Source: Siderastrea radians (lineage: Eukaryota; Cnidaria; Anthozoa; Scleractinia; Rhizangiidae). From it: DNA of 64,000 bases. Under the pieces are notes generated by a model. It had not been told where the DNA came from. It worked only from the letters and a program-made list of their open reading frames with translations, and ran no database searches. The stretch is taken from the NCBI GenBank assembly GCA_964017195.1, contig OZ024895.1:14525034-14589033 (forward strand), read 5' to 3'. How positions within the stretch are numbered: the stretch's first letter is position 1; every line of letters begins with the position of its first letter. Below, piece by piece: positions 9,779 to 21,785 of the stretch. Both the position numbers and the translations under genes were made by a program.

Positions 9779-12570
9779 TTTCACGGTATTTCCTCAAATT
9801 ATCGTATCGTTTATTCTTTACTCTTCGACCAAAGGCTAATAAAATGCTCCTATATGGGCGAACGTGACTTGATATACAGTCACCTACCGCTGAAATAATA
9901 AAACTAAACTGAAGCGAAACTCCAAAATATCTAACATTTAAGGTTGGCATGCACGTAGGGACTAGTCATGAAAACTGGTCTCTTGACTTCGAGCAGTCTC
10001 TCTCTCTTATTCTGTTTACGAATAGTCGAGCGAAAAGAACAAGTAAGCGAACGCAATTATCGCCTGCCACGCGGTAGGCGATTTTCGCGCTCGCTGGTGT
10101 TTTTTTTTCCTTTGCTCGACAATACCTGAGCTGAAAGAGACACTCCCCATTGTCTACCCGACAACTGGTCTCAGGTGCAGGCTATCCGTAACTGTCCGTG
10201 ACCCTCTATTCAATTTCCTCAGAGCGTGTACACGAAAAGACTTATTACTGCAAGAACAGTTTGATTTGATAAGTTATCAGTTTAAATTTCTGTCTGCTCG
10301 CAGCGAGTAGCCGACCAGTTTGAACCACGGAGACGAGTCGTAATACCAAATATTTTGCCTGTATTTAGAACGAAAATGAGTAGTTCACATGATGGGATCA
10401 GTCCCTTGCGTGTGTCGACCTTAATATATCTGTTTACACAACACTTCCTATCTCCTTTCTCAGATGGGCTTAGGACCATCCAGGGCGAAGTTGTAACTTC
10501 TCATCATTATGGCACTTATAGTATTGCACTTCGGAGTTATGGTGTTTAGAGTTTCCCCAAACTTCGTTATTATATATAACACAGACAACTGCATTTTTTC
10601 CTCTTAAAAAACAAATATCAAATCAATGATAGCACTTACTCTATAGACACATTTCACGACAATTTAATACTCAGTTCTCGCTTCACAGGTAAGGGTAGCA
10701 AAAACATAGGGCTCGCGGTCGCTTAGCAAATGACGTTTAAGCAGCTACCTGACTAAATTGATGAACCTAGCCAAATAATCTCAAGACTTCAAAAACAGAG
10801 CGTTGCTAAACGTCATGCCTCTTCTTCAGGAGGAAATTTTCAAAGTTCATTAAGGTGATTCCATTCAATTGTATTGCGTATCATTATTTGCGTGATAAGC
10901 GCCCGCACGAGCGCGTGTGCGTTCGGAACTTGGTAGGTTTTCTATAAAAACTGAGCTGTTCAGAGAAATAAATTGTCGTTTTCTCCAAAACGAAGTCGGT
11001 GACCCCACTTTTTTTACTCTATTTATTTGAGGAAAATACGAATCTACATGATATATCCAAATTTGAAGAATTTTTTGTTATTCAATTTTTAAATATTCCG
11101 ATTAATTCACTATTACAGTCTGATTTTAGTTGTTTTACTGAAAGCGTGCTAACGCCTAATTTGCCTATTATTTCATTACTTTCAGCAACTTTTAGGCGTT
11201 TTACAGTAACATTGTTTTACTATCACAAGAATAAGGCTTATATTTCATTGCTAGTAACAACTTTGTGTAAGTAATGGGTATCTCTGGCACAAGGATGGGT
11301 ATTGCTGTCGAAAGATAGCAAAGTACCTATATACTACAGCCCTGTAGCATGAAATCAGGCACGGTGACTTCCTCTTTTTATTTCATTTTTTTTTTTGATG
11401 CACTAGGTGTATTTAATAACTGCGCAAAGTTTCAACAAATTCTCATTACAGCTTCTCTATCGATATCTTCTCTATCTCACCTTAATGTCTGTGAGTGATT
11501 TCGAAAATAACACGGATGTACCCAGCAAGCTTCGAAAAAACGGTACTTGCTTGCGCACAATTCAAAATTTGAGAGGCCAACCAGACCAACTTGTCAGGTT
11601 TTAGTGCCCAGTCCCGTTGTTTGTAGTTGTCAGTTGTTGTTTTTTGTAGTAGGTTTGGTGGCCCTTTGATAGGTTATCCTTTTTTGAAGGATTTACCTAA
11701 ATGTTAAGGAAACGAAGAATTTCTGACTGGAAGTAGCAACGAGTGCCAAGGCCAAATTTTGTTTCAATTTCACAAGGAAAAGTTTCTCGCTTTTAATTGC
11801 TATGTGTAGCTCCGGTGACATTCATTTGACCGTTCTAGTTTAGGCACGTTTTATTCGAATTTTCCCTAATGCATCAGGTTGTTATCAAAAACATCTGCTA
11901 TCAAAAAAAGAAAAAAAAAGATGAAAAATGAAACGTAGTGGTCTTTGCCCTACCCGCCTAGATTAGCTTTTGCTATTTGCGGGTAGAGCAGTATGTAGGT
12001 AGTTTCATTTAATGTTGTTGAATCAAACTTGACTTGGAAACTTGATTTGGAATGCCCTAATTAAGATAAACGTTTGATTTATATACCTCCCTACAGTAGG
12101 GTGGGCACTCTGTAATGGGTCAATGTTGATACCTCTTTTTGGTTAATCCGGAAAGCTCACTCCCAGATAAGCCACACCCCGAGATTAGTGTACGGGGTCG
12201 TTTCCACTGGTTGAACCGTTGCTGTTCGTAGTAATCATTACTTTAAAAAGTTATAACTTGTACAGAAAAAAAAGTAATTAAAAAAGACTATTCATAGCGG
12301 TTTCCTTCCTCCAGAGAATCGTTACTTTGATGCTACACGTACTTGGTACAAGCAATCACGATACATCTGCATCTACTTGCTTAACAAACACACACTAACA
12401 AGGACACGCATCAGCAGCTTAGAAGCTAGATCACGAAGAGGATGCCTGTCAGTAATTTGTGTGGCACAAGTATGCCGAATAATTTTGTTATAAACTACTC
12501 AGGTGCTACCATTCAGCATAGCACTGGAGCCATAACCCTGGTTAAGGTTATTGACCACGGCATTCATGTA
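9779..12570. repeat. Diverged segmental duplicate of 42.2-43.9 kb
   Basis: Collinear blocks in direct orientation: 9779-9990 with 42193-42405 (shared CACGGTATTT/TACGGTATTT, CCTATATGGG/CCCATATGGG, AAAGCGAAAC-type words); 10400-10500 with 42683-42785 (TGTCGACCTT, CTCCTTTCTCA); 12400-12570 with 43675-43890 (AGCTTAGAAGCT, AGGTGCTACC/AAGTGCTACC). Similarity is patchy and there are large indels. No intact exon is recognised in either copy. A TCTCAG or CATATAG acceptor-like site before the middle block hints at a former exon. Confidence 0.55.
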
Positions 12571-14176
12571 CAGCGCAATGTCTAACTGCATCATAGGAAT
12601 TAAGCATAGCTAGAACTCCAAGTACATGTACTGTACATGTAAATGTCATTTTTTATCACAACGAACGGACGGGCGGACGAGAGGTCAGACGAACGAACGA
12701 ATGGACGAGCGATCCATTTGGCCACTTAACCAACATAAAACGGAATATTTTAGCCAAAAAAATTCTGAAAAGAAAAAAAAAACGAAGAAAAATAACAAAA
12801 ATAATAATAATTGGAACCTTAACAGGTAGATGTTTTTGCTCAGACTTATCGAACTGTTTTTTTTTTTACAACTTTGCCTTTAAAATTATAACCAGTAAAA
12901 GTCCTTATAAAAACTTACAGACACAGTGTAAAATTTTGTCACTAACCGCTTTCTAGCCCAGCTACATCCCTCACATTTAAATAACAAAGTTCTTGAAGCG
13001 CCGAATTTATTATCTCTTCCATTTTACGTATAATGTAAATTACTAGACACTGGATCTTCCATTTTTCTCAAAAAGATGCTGTATTTCAAGTCGTGTTTTC
13101 CTCATTTTTCGACAAGTAGTACATGGGGAATATCCATTAGCTGGCTCTGATACACCTTTTTATGCAGACTAAGGCCTAGGTGCACGTGAGGGCCTTTGGT
13201 GAATAAAAAGTCAAATGATAGGGAAGGAAACGCCTAGGGTACAAGAGTGCTTTCGTGGAAAATCTGGAATTTTGCAATTGTTGAAATGTGGTCAAACACA
13301 GTGTAACAACTGGGGTCAGAGCCTAAGTTGATTGTTGTTGTAGGGTGGGTTATAATTTGGCATTTTTAACGTATGACGTACATATATTTTATGCCCACAG
13401 TATACCAGTTATGCACTGAAATCTATCCAATGTAACGTAGAAGCGGCTAACAATCGTCGCCATAGTTCGTAAAAGAAAATGGCTTGTAAACGGACAAATT
13501 TCTTTTCTTTTTTTTCCCGTTTCATTGTCGTTCGTTTTAGTGATGACCGAGTTTAAGCCATATTAAGTCTTGAACCACGTTGGAGCAACGAACCAAGAAA
13601 TATATTTCTGTCACTTTATACAGCCAGAGTGTGTAAACGTAAAACAACAGATCCATGGTTGAAGTGCTTTCGACATAAATAAATATTTAGTGAGACGCCT
13701 TTGTTGAATTGCTTTTAAAACTTTCAATGTTTCATAACCAATCTCTCGGCTATGACGTCTCTTAACACACTTCGCAGTAGAGGTTTCGTACTTGTAAGAG
13801 TTGTTACCTATTCACTCTATTCCTGGAGCGGCAAGATATCAGAAAACACACGTCCAACACTGCAGTGGAGCGGCGCAGCGATACACCGTCAACAAAGATC
13901 GTACCGAAATCAAGAGTTTACTTCTGACCAGAAGGAATTTAATTTCCATTTTTATTGCGGCACAGAGGCCGACTCCGGAATAGTGTAAGCCTAACCTCAA
14001 GCCTATTCCAAACAAAGTGCATGAATTTGGAAACAGTCAAACCAAAATATTTTCTTGCAGCTCCTTAGTTTCTCAGTTCTCACTCTAATTCACGATCATA
14101 AAGTCAAGTCTAACAAATCTGAATTTGTTTCCGGCTTTCGTTTGATTATAAAATATGATAGCAATAAGTCACCCAC
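12571..14176. other. Non-coding interval
   Basis: Holds an ACGAACGGACG-type simple repeat (12658-12712) and A-rich tracts. No coding exon was recognised. It lies 3' of the dead Ig exon on the minus strand, so later exons of that gene would be expected here. Confidence 0.4.
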
Positions 14177-14563
14177 CTTGAACGACTAGCTGCACAGAGC
14201 CAAATGTTAAATTATTTAAAGGGCTGGTCGAGTTTATCTGGCAGCCGTAAAATGTTTCAACGTCTTTTGTGATTGAACTGAGAGTGAAGATAGCTTGACC
14301 AAACGATAAGTTACCACTGCGACTGCCACTCACAAGTTCAGTGTATCTTGCTGGGACTGACACTGGCAACAATGTACCATTTGCATCTAGCGATACGAGT
14401 AATCATCCAGCATCAATTTCATTAACACCAGCTTTCGTGAGACCCCAGTTAACCTGATTAACATCACCAGAGAAGCTCCAAGTGAAGTTCACGGAAGAAC
14501 CAACCATCATGATGCTGTCACGGTTTTACCTTCATATCGAGAGGTGAATTTGTTTTGGGCCTC
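14177..14563 (-). pseudogene. Ig V-like domain exon with three in-frame stops
   Basis: The exon is delimited by a TTTTGCAG acceptor and a CAAG|GTGGGT donor. At 387 bp it is phase 1 at both ends. In the frame set by the upstream signal-peptide exon it reads as a V-type immunoglobulin domain: GSSVNFTWSF (B-C strands with the core Trp), then VSVPARYTELVSGSRSG, and SSITKDVETFYGCQI (E-F strands with the F-strand Cys). The B-strand Cys is replaced by another residue, as in the V-like exon at 60 kb. Two stops lie near the start (TGA, TAA) and one in the middle (TGA after EIDAG). The second half is open for 67 codons. Likely a dead member of a receptor family. Confidence 0.7.
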
Positions 14564-15507
14564 CTGCAAAATGAAAGCAGGAAAAAAGTAAATTTAAGAC
14601 TTAGTCTCGAAAAATCCGCAATAGAAATAAAAATTAACAATTAAAATTGTGTTTTCAATCGATTTTTTTCTTGGTACAGCCACTAGTTGAAAAGATAGGC
14701 TGCTTTTCAGTCGCAATATTGGTAGAGTTATTCGCTCGAGCTCTCGAACCGGGGCTAAATTTTAGATTGTTTGGTCTTTCAAGTGGTGAAGATCGATGAA
14801 TTGGTACCGTTTATGCAGATACTACTGTTTGCTGCAGTGGGGAAAAAATCCCATTCAGGAAACGATCAATGTAATGTTATAAATACTTTAAGGTCGACTG
14901 AGATATTTTTCGCACAGCCGTCATTAGCTGTTATTGAAAACTGAGTAGCGAAAGAGTAGTTTATTGATCTTCAGGAAACTCATTCTCCTGCCTCGTCCCC
15001 TATCAGCTGTTACTTTTTAGAAGAAAGAAGGATGGTAGAATTTTCAATTTTTATTCTCAGTAAAACAGCCTGTACTGACACCTCTTCATTCTCGATTCAT
15101 ACCTCAGGGATCGACAACATTTTGAAATTTATTACTAGAGATTATTTCGGCTACTACTCGCTCACAAAATTAAGGCAACTATAATTACAAAAATAATGCT
15201 GCATTTCAATGACCCAGGCAATAATTAAGACCAACTCCAATCAGCTTAAATTGCAACCGCTCATAGGTAGAACTTTCCGCAGTGGAAAGACAGTCATAAT
15301 CACTTCAAGGTCGAAACAAAAAAGAATTGTGGAACATGGCTAGTCCAATAAGATATTTTTTTTCGTACCTAAGGACTTCGACGTTTGAGCTAAAGATGAT
15401 TACAACATAACCAACAGCGTTAAAACAATCATTTGATTTGCATTGTCGATCATTGTCTAGACATAAGCAAGCACGTAGAACAAAACCAACATAATATTTA
15501 TACATAC

Positions 15508-15586
15508 CTGCATCTCCAACCAGCAACAGCACCGCAATTAAAATAGACAAATATGCAGGTGTTCGTCCTGACTTGACAAATTGCAT
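15508..15586 (-). CDS. Signal-peptide exon of the dead Ig gene
   Basis: Begins MQFVKSGRTPAYLSILIAVL and continues LLVGDA: a basic n-region, a hydrophobic core of about 12 residues and a small-residue cleavage region. The donor is GCAG|GTATGT, leaving phase 1, which matches the Ig exon 944 bases downstream. This exon is intact, but its gene is probably non-functional because the next exon has stops. Alternatively, it may splice to an unseen exon. Confidence 0.6.
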
Positions 15587-15679
15587 CGTGTCCGCTTTGC
15601 AAAGCTACTTACATTCTCCTTGTCGTAAATTCGCTCCAGGAAGATGCTGATCTTTGAAACATGGCAACTCGAGACGCGT

Positions 15680-15859
15680 GACTCATTCCAAGGGGAAGTC
15701 GAAACATGTCCTATAGTGTTTATTTTGTACAAAATATAGCATTACCTATCGTCTTCAAGAACGCTTGCTGAACCATTTAATAACACTCAATGATAAAATA
15801 CCAAATTCTCGCCCATTCTTATTTGAGGTAAATACGATGATCATAATAATAACAATAAC

Positions 15860-15895
<36 letters not shown>

Positions 15896-16170
15896 CTAAT
15901 AGCAATAAGAGGAAGTGCTGCTCAAACGTTCCATATGCATACAGCATTTCCAAATGTCTAACATCGCACGTCATAGGTCCGAAGCAGTTTGCTTCTTGCG
16001 TGCGGAATGATGGATGACCTCACGGGAGATTTCTAACACGGTACTCTAAACAAATCTCCGCATACTAAAAATGAATTTGAATTTATTTCGTCGTAAATAT
16101 CATGGCTTTAAAATGGAGGGGAAAAAAACTCTTCGTGAACCTTTGGCTCGCACACTTTCGAAACTTGGTA
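15680..16170. repeat. Upstream flank of the Ig signal-peptide exon (duplicate of 19.67-20.13 kb)
   Basis: Shares ordered blocks with 19669-20130: GGAAGTCGAAACA, TTTAATAACACTC, TATGCATACA(G/A)CA, TGGATGAC, and near the end AAAAAAACT...CGTGAA and CTTTGGCT. It contains a (TAA)n tract. As the 5' flank of an Ig gene it may include the old promoter. Confidence 0.55.
15842..15893. repeat. (TAA)n microsatellite
   Basis: About 50 bases of AATAATAAT with a few AACAAT interruptions. Confidence 0.9.
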
Positions 16171-16574
16171 CCCATGTCGAAACCGTGGCTTTACTGATGT
16201 TAGGTGAGCCATTTATAAGGTACCACAAAGTTATAAAATGATCTCCTCAGTAGCTTTGATATGAACGGTTGAGTTATAATCGCTTTAAATATAATTCTGA
16301 AAAGCCACTTGCAAACTCCACGTGGCAAATTCACTCCAAGAAGATGCAAACGAAACTTCATTCTGGAACAAGGAAACTCGACAACATGAAAAGAGGGGGG
16401 AGGGACAGGAGGGTAAATCTCCCTCCTCCCTACTTTTTGGGGCAATTTCTCCCTCCTCCCTAAACTTTCGCCTCCCAGCAGCCTTAAAGTATACCTGGTT
16501 TAACGGGAATAAGCACCGAGGGCAAACAATAGACGTATTATACTTATTTTAGAAGGAATATTACGGTACTTACA
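16171..16574. other. Non-coding interval with CTCC-rich tract
   Basis: Positions 16322-16385 loosely repeat the 5' UTR of the signal-peptide exon (AAATTC(G/A)CTCCA(G/A)GAAGATG). 16385-16475 is GGGAGG/CCTCC-rich. No gene was recognised. Confidence 0.35.
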
Positions 16575-17097
16575 TTTTCACTGCATGAAATAATCAGAAT
16601 ACGGTCCCTTGCTTAGCTCTTATACGGTCAGTATACAAATCAGTATACTGCAGTGTACAAAAGAGTATACACTTTGGTGTCCGGACACTTGCGGGAAACG
16701 TGACATTCGTAAAATTAATGATTTTTACTGCTTGATAAAGAAATGAGTTAGAGTATTTAAAGAACGGATACGTATAATGCACAGTATACAAATCAGTATA
16801 CTGCAGTATACAAAACAGTATACACTTGTGTCCGGACAAAGTTGTGGGAAACGTTACATTGGTAAACTGAAGGTTTAATCATTCCTATAATCGTGGGAAG
16901 CTTTACTTTGGTAAAATTAAGGATATATAATTACTTCGTGAAGAAATGATTTATAGCACTTGAAGAACGGATATGTATAATGCTCAGTATACACAGTCCT
17001 TATATGTCTGGATGTCCTTATACGTCAGGATATCGCTCCGTATACGTCATGTACACGGACTCAAGATACCAACTTATATTTGTTATTTCATGCAGTG
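16575..17097. mobile_element. Short inverted-repeat element carrying a 160-bp tandem repeat
   Basis: The ends are CACTGCATGAAATAA and its inverse TTATTTCATGCAGTG. Between them a unit of about 155-160 bp occurs about three times, each with CAGTATAC...GTATACT palindromes, GTGTCCGGACA, GGGAAACGT(G/T)ACATT and AAGAACGGATA. The third copy is the most degenerate. The small open frame 16594-16839 falls within the repeat and is not a gene. Confidence 0.6.
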
Positions 17098-17464
17098 TTT
17101 AGGCCTAATAAGCTGAGAAGTTCACTTGCTTCGCCCACGTTTGATAACTGGTTTGCATCATTATATATTGTCACTCACAATTCTGTTACTATCAGAGACT
17201 TGTAATATTGTAGGAATCCAAGCAATGCCCTAAAAAATCCCTCTAAACAAATAGCTGTTTTGATCGTTCAAGAAACCCATGTTTAAAAACCTTAAGAAAA
17301 GCACTTCCCCGGAGTAACGGCGTCCAAGTGATCATGAGTGGAGGGCTCAAAAGCTAATCATAGCCCCTCATTACTCACTGAAAGTAGTCATTAAGTCTGG
17401 CCGATGTTTTTACAATTCTGTAGGAGCGCGAGCGTCCAGGTCAATTGCAGCGGGGTGTTTTTTT

Positions 17465-19190
17465 TTTATTTTTTCTACAATATCAGGCGCCAGCTTATAA
17501 GGGATTTCGAGCAGGTCGCAAGACGTATGCGCCTACAGTATATACCTCACGGGAAAAATAGCGATCCCGGCCCCACCCTTTCTTCGTCAAATCGGACTGG
17601 ATGCCACCTATACAACCATAGGTGACGCTAGAAAGTTATTTAGAAGAGGTTAAGATCAGCCTTGCGAATATTCAAGTGCGCAGACCAAAAGATAATCTGC
17701 CACACAGAGAACGACGCGCGCTTTAAGATTTAACAAGAGACAAAAACATCGTACTCAAAAAAGGAAATAAGGGAACCGCAACTGTCATAATGAACAGACA
17801 AGACAAAATTAAGGAGGGCCAGAGTCTACTTGACGAGAGAAATAACTACCCGCCCCTAGTTGAGCCCATGATAGAATCCACATCCCAAAACGTTCAACAG
17901 CTAGTAAAATCCCTCAGCCAAATAGGGACATGTTGACTCAATTACGGAAAAGTGACTGTCCCTCAGACCTAATCCACCGAGAACTCCAGTTTTTTACACA
18001 CTTACAAAGATTCACAAACCGACTCTAGTTGGTAGACCTATCATATCAGGGTGTGACGGCCCAACAGAACGCACTTGATCATTTGTTGATAGACTCGTTC
18101 AGCCTATAGCACAATCGCAAGACTCGTATCTCAAAGATACGACAGACTTTATAAACTTTGTGGAAAAGACAAAAGTGCCTGCGGATGTTATCCTAATCTC
18201 AGTAGACGTCACTGGCCTCTACACAAACATACCACATGAAGAGGGGATAAACACGGTATGCCAAGCATACCAAGATTTTTAGGATAACAGGCGGGTACCT
18301 CAGAGAAATGCTTAGTCTTCTTCTTATGGAAAACTCTGTCCAATTCAATGGAAATGTTTACTTACAAACCCATGGTACTGCTATGGCAACGAATATACTT
18401 TTGCTTTTGCTAACATTTTAATGGCCAACATTGAGAAAGAAATCCTTAGACAGAGTACCCATAAATCGTTAGTATGGAAAAGACTCATCGATGACGAGTT
18501 TTCACTGTGGAACATAACAAAACATGAAGTGGATGACTTTATTGAGCAGGCAAATAAGATTCATCCTACTATCACATTTACGGCTGAAATCTCAGAAAAA
18601 GAAATCACATTCCTTGACACGAAAGTGTACAAAGGGCAGAGGTTTTATAAAGAATCGTTGCTAGATGTGCGAACGCATTACAAACCTGCGTAGACTTTTC
18701 AGTACACGAATTTTTATTCTTGCCACCCACCAGGTGTTACCAAAGGTTTTATCTAAGGGGAAGCACTTAGGCTTCTTAGAACAAACTCTTCTAAAACTAC
18801 GTTTGAGGCGAACATAAAGGACTTCAGGTCTCACTTGATATCTAGAGGATATCCAGTTAGCCTGGTTAAAGACATCTGGGCGAAGTTCAATTCAGTGTCA
18901 GGCACTCTACTCTGACGCACAAAAATCAACTCGTACGAAAGATAATATTGCCGTTTGTAACGCAATACTGCTCAGCACTACCTGGTCTCAACAACATACT
19001 AAAAGAGAAATGGCACCTTATACAAAACCATCCAAGGTTAAAAGAAATTTTCAAGGAACCTCCTCTCTTATCGTACAGAAGAGGGAAATCTCTCAAAAAC
19101 ATTATAGTTAGAGCTAAGCTATAAAGGCTTAGAAAATACCACGTACGAACTGTACAAGAGCCGTGTTGGCCCGTCAACACCTTTTAAAAC
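17465..19190 (+). pseudogene. Penelope-like element, reverse-transcriptase part
   Basis: Pieces in several frames follow the order of a Penelope-like RT. DFEQVARRMRLQYI is near 17500, then LESYLEEVK and RRPKDNLPHRER near 17630-17720, and KKGNKGTATVIMNRQDKIKE near 17760. TPVFYTLTKIHKPTLVGRPI is near 17980, SVDVTGLYTNIPHEEGI near 18200, and WKRLIDDEFSLW (the Asp-Asp catalytic box) near 18475. FLDTKVYKG follows near 18615, SCHPPGV near 18720, and a linker ending GKSLKNII near 19100. Stops and indels interrupt it throughout; the longest open piece is 90 codons (18421-18693). The C-terminal GIY-YIG part is missing. It is dead, with an RT core intact only in patches. Confidence 0.8.
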
Positions 19191-19493
19191 GCTTAACCGG
19201 TCCGAACAATGGAGTCCCAAGAAAACCAAGGGGATCGTCGTCGATGTCAAATTACCAGTCCCCCACCCCACCCCTTGTCATCACGCAAGTTAAAAAAATC
19301 GATAAAATCACCCCCTCATCCATCTCTCCCCACTCCCAACATTTCATTTTCTCCGTCCTCCCTACATTTTCGCCCCGATTTCTCCCTCCACCCTATTCTG
19401 TTCCTCCCCCCTCTGAAAAGATAAGCGAACGTTGGACAAAATTATACTTCAAGTTCTGTTATGGAGAAACTACATATTTTATTACTTACCACT
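19191..19493. other. C-rich non-coding interval
   Basis: CCCTCC/CACCCC-rich, resembling the tract at 16.4 kb. The two overlapping open frames here result from composition. Confidence 0.4.
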
Positions 19494-19660
19494 AAATTCT
19501 GTTGCTGAAACATAAGAACAGAAATTGAAGCAACAGAACACAATTTAGGAAATCAGAATTGAAATTTGTGCAACAGAACGTAATTTCAGACATCGTAACC
19601 GAAATTAACACACCAAAACAAACTGAAGCAACAGAACAGAAATTGATTCGCTGCTCGATA
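19494..19660. repeat. Degenerate GAAGCAACAGAACA repeat
   Basis: Seven or so copies of a CAACAGAA(C/A)-(A)AATT-like unit spaced 20-40 bases apart. It replaces the position where a signal-peptide exon would be expected relative to the duplicated flank that follows. Confidence 0.5.
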
Positions 19661-19668
19661 ACCCCTCA

Positions 19669-20130
19669 CAGAAGCGGAAGTCGAAACAAGCCACGGTAGT
19701 GTTTCAATCAGAACACAAAATATGAACGAACGCTGGTTTTTATTATTTAATAACACTCCCTTGTAAAATCCCACATTTTTATCAATTTTAAGTTGAGAGA
19801 AATATAGTAAAAAATGCCTAACAGTGCTACTCATTACATGCGTGCATTTCGCAAAATATATTATGCATACAACAATTTAATAACTGCCTAAAGTCCGCAA
19901 TTCATTGGTCTGGAGCAGTTTTGGATGACGTAAAGGGAAGCTCGGGACTAATCTAGAAATGAATTGATTTCATTTGGTCGCAAAGAAATCATTTCAAAAG
20001 CTTCCAGCTTGATTGTAAACATCAAATTTTCCTTGAGAAAGTGAGTTCAACTTTCTCTCTTTGAAACGGTGGAAGAAAAAAACTACGTGAAACTTTGGCT
20101 GGCATACTTCTCGGATTCTAAATGGCGTAC
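19669..20130. repeat. Second copy of the Ig-gene upstream flank
   Basis: Collinear with 15680-16170 (see that entry for the shared blocks). No signal-peptide or Ig exon was found beside it. The Penelope-like remnant lies on the side where they would be. Confidence 0.55.
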
Positions 20131-20388
20131 TTTGATCAGTATGACTTCCAAACCCTTTTGAAAATTGTTGCGTATAACAATATCGGTACAGGTCGGGCCA
20201 TCATTTTTTTAAATAGGGGTGGTGGAGGCATTACAATAACCTACCCCTCTTCTAAAGGCTAAAACATGAGCCCTCTTCCTTCCCCATCCCCCATAGGATA
20301 CCATTAAGCAACCAATCAATCAGTCGTGAATTCTTATTTCAAGTGGTACCTGACAGCAATATTATATTTTAGGTAATAACTTCTTACT

Positions 20389-20525
20389 AACTGAACGCGA
20401 GGGCCGTACTGGGGAATATTGGCCCGAGGTCGTGGCAGTACGGACCGAGCGCAGCGAGGTCCGTACAAAAACGACCGAGGGCCAATATTCCTCAGTACGG
20501 TCCCGAGAAAGTGAAGTTAGTAAGT
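20389..20525. repeat. Near-perfect 135-bp palindrome
   Basis: The left half (CTTACTAACT, GAGGGCCGTACTG, GAATATTGGCCC) is repeated inverted in the right half (GGGCCAATATTC, CAGTACGGTCCC, AGTTAGTAAG). The centre is itself GTACGGACC...GGTCCGTAC around GAGCGCAGCG. It should extrude as a cruciform. The form fits a foldback mobile element. Confidence 0.75.
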
Positions 20526-21785
20526 AGTTTATTATATGGCATCATTTTTCGTACGAAGCAACACTTCCGGCAGTTCATTCAAGTCAATTTCCGGCGCGCT
20601 GTCGAGGAAAGAAGCCAGCGATTTTAACTGGCTTTCGAATCAGTTTGACGATCGTTGCTGTCTATCGGCGAAAACTTGCGTGGCTCTTGAATGGAAACTG
20701 CTCTGCTTCTAATATATGTGTCAGTTTTTCGTCGTCCTCTACAACACGATAGTTTTATTTGAAAATACATCTTCGTTTATATGGGCGGAGACAATTCGGG
20801 AAAAAGAAGAATAATGAAAAGGCCGCGATAAAATCTCAGAAACGTGCTTCTCAAACTGGAAATTGTGGCAGCGTGTTAGTCCGTAATGTGAACGAAGGAA
20901 CACTCGAACTTAAAAAAAGAAGACACTGGAAATTATCTCTCCATCAAATACTGCAAGTTGTTTGCTTCAGTGGCTTTATGGAGAACTTTGTGGATGCTGA
21001 GAGCAGATTTTCGTCGTACCTAACAAAGTGGTTTTTAGCGCGAGCTACAGCTAGAGCGGACTTGTGAACAAGCTAAAATTATTTTCAAGGATGTCCACTA
21101 CAAGAGCAAAAATCTCGTTGAGGAATCAAGGTACACTGTTAGTTTAATACATGTACGTGTAGCTTTAATTTGTTCTTGTGGAAAGCGCTGACTGAAGCGA
21201 TAGCCAATATTAAACTAGACAAAAACATGATCGTTTCCTTTCGATTTACAGTTGCTGATGAAAGCCGTTTGCTAGTTGTTTTGCAATTTTCAGTTTTTTT
21301 CGCCGAGAGGTTTTCTTGTGAGAAACGTACTCTTTTGTTAATGCTGAATTTTAATAATTATTGTTTAAGTGTTGGCCGATTTACGCGGCTCTTTACAGCT
21401 TACAGTCTTATAGCCGTACAAAAAAACAATAAACACACACAGTCACTGAAGAACGTTGGCCATGCTTTTTGATTCACTGCTGGCGAATGTTTTGCTTATA
21501 TCAAAAAGTCGGTAAAGTTAATTGAAGAGCGCTTTTTCTAAACAGCCGTGTTTACCTCGTTCATTCCGGTTTTGTACCAGCTCCAAACCTTTCCTTTTAT
21601 TATCTTCTTGCGTTTTCGCAGTTTGAATTTTGCGGGAGCGGGAGCGGGAGCGCGAAAACAAAATATCCAAAAAGGACCGTTTCCATAGTAATGGTCCGTA
21701 CTGTAAAATCCTGACCGAAAACTAACCAATCAGAACACTCGATTTAGACTGGAGAATTGCTTGCCATATAATAATTATTAGTAAA
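20526..21785. mobile_element. Probable non-autonomous inverted-repeat element
   Basis: Bounded by TTATTATATGGCA on the left and its inverse TGCCATATAATAATTA on the right, 1.2 kb apart. Two plus-strand open frames lie inside (20759-21067, 102 codons, Lys/Arg-rich; 21170-21472, 100 codons). I recognise neither. The right side carries a (GGGAGC)n hexamer tract (21632-21652). Confidence 0.35.
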
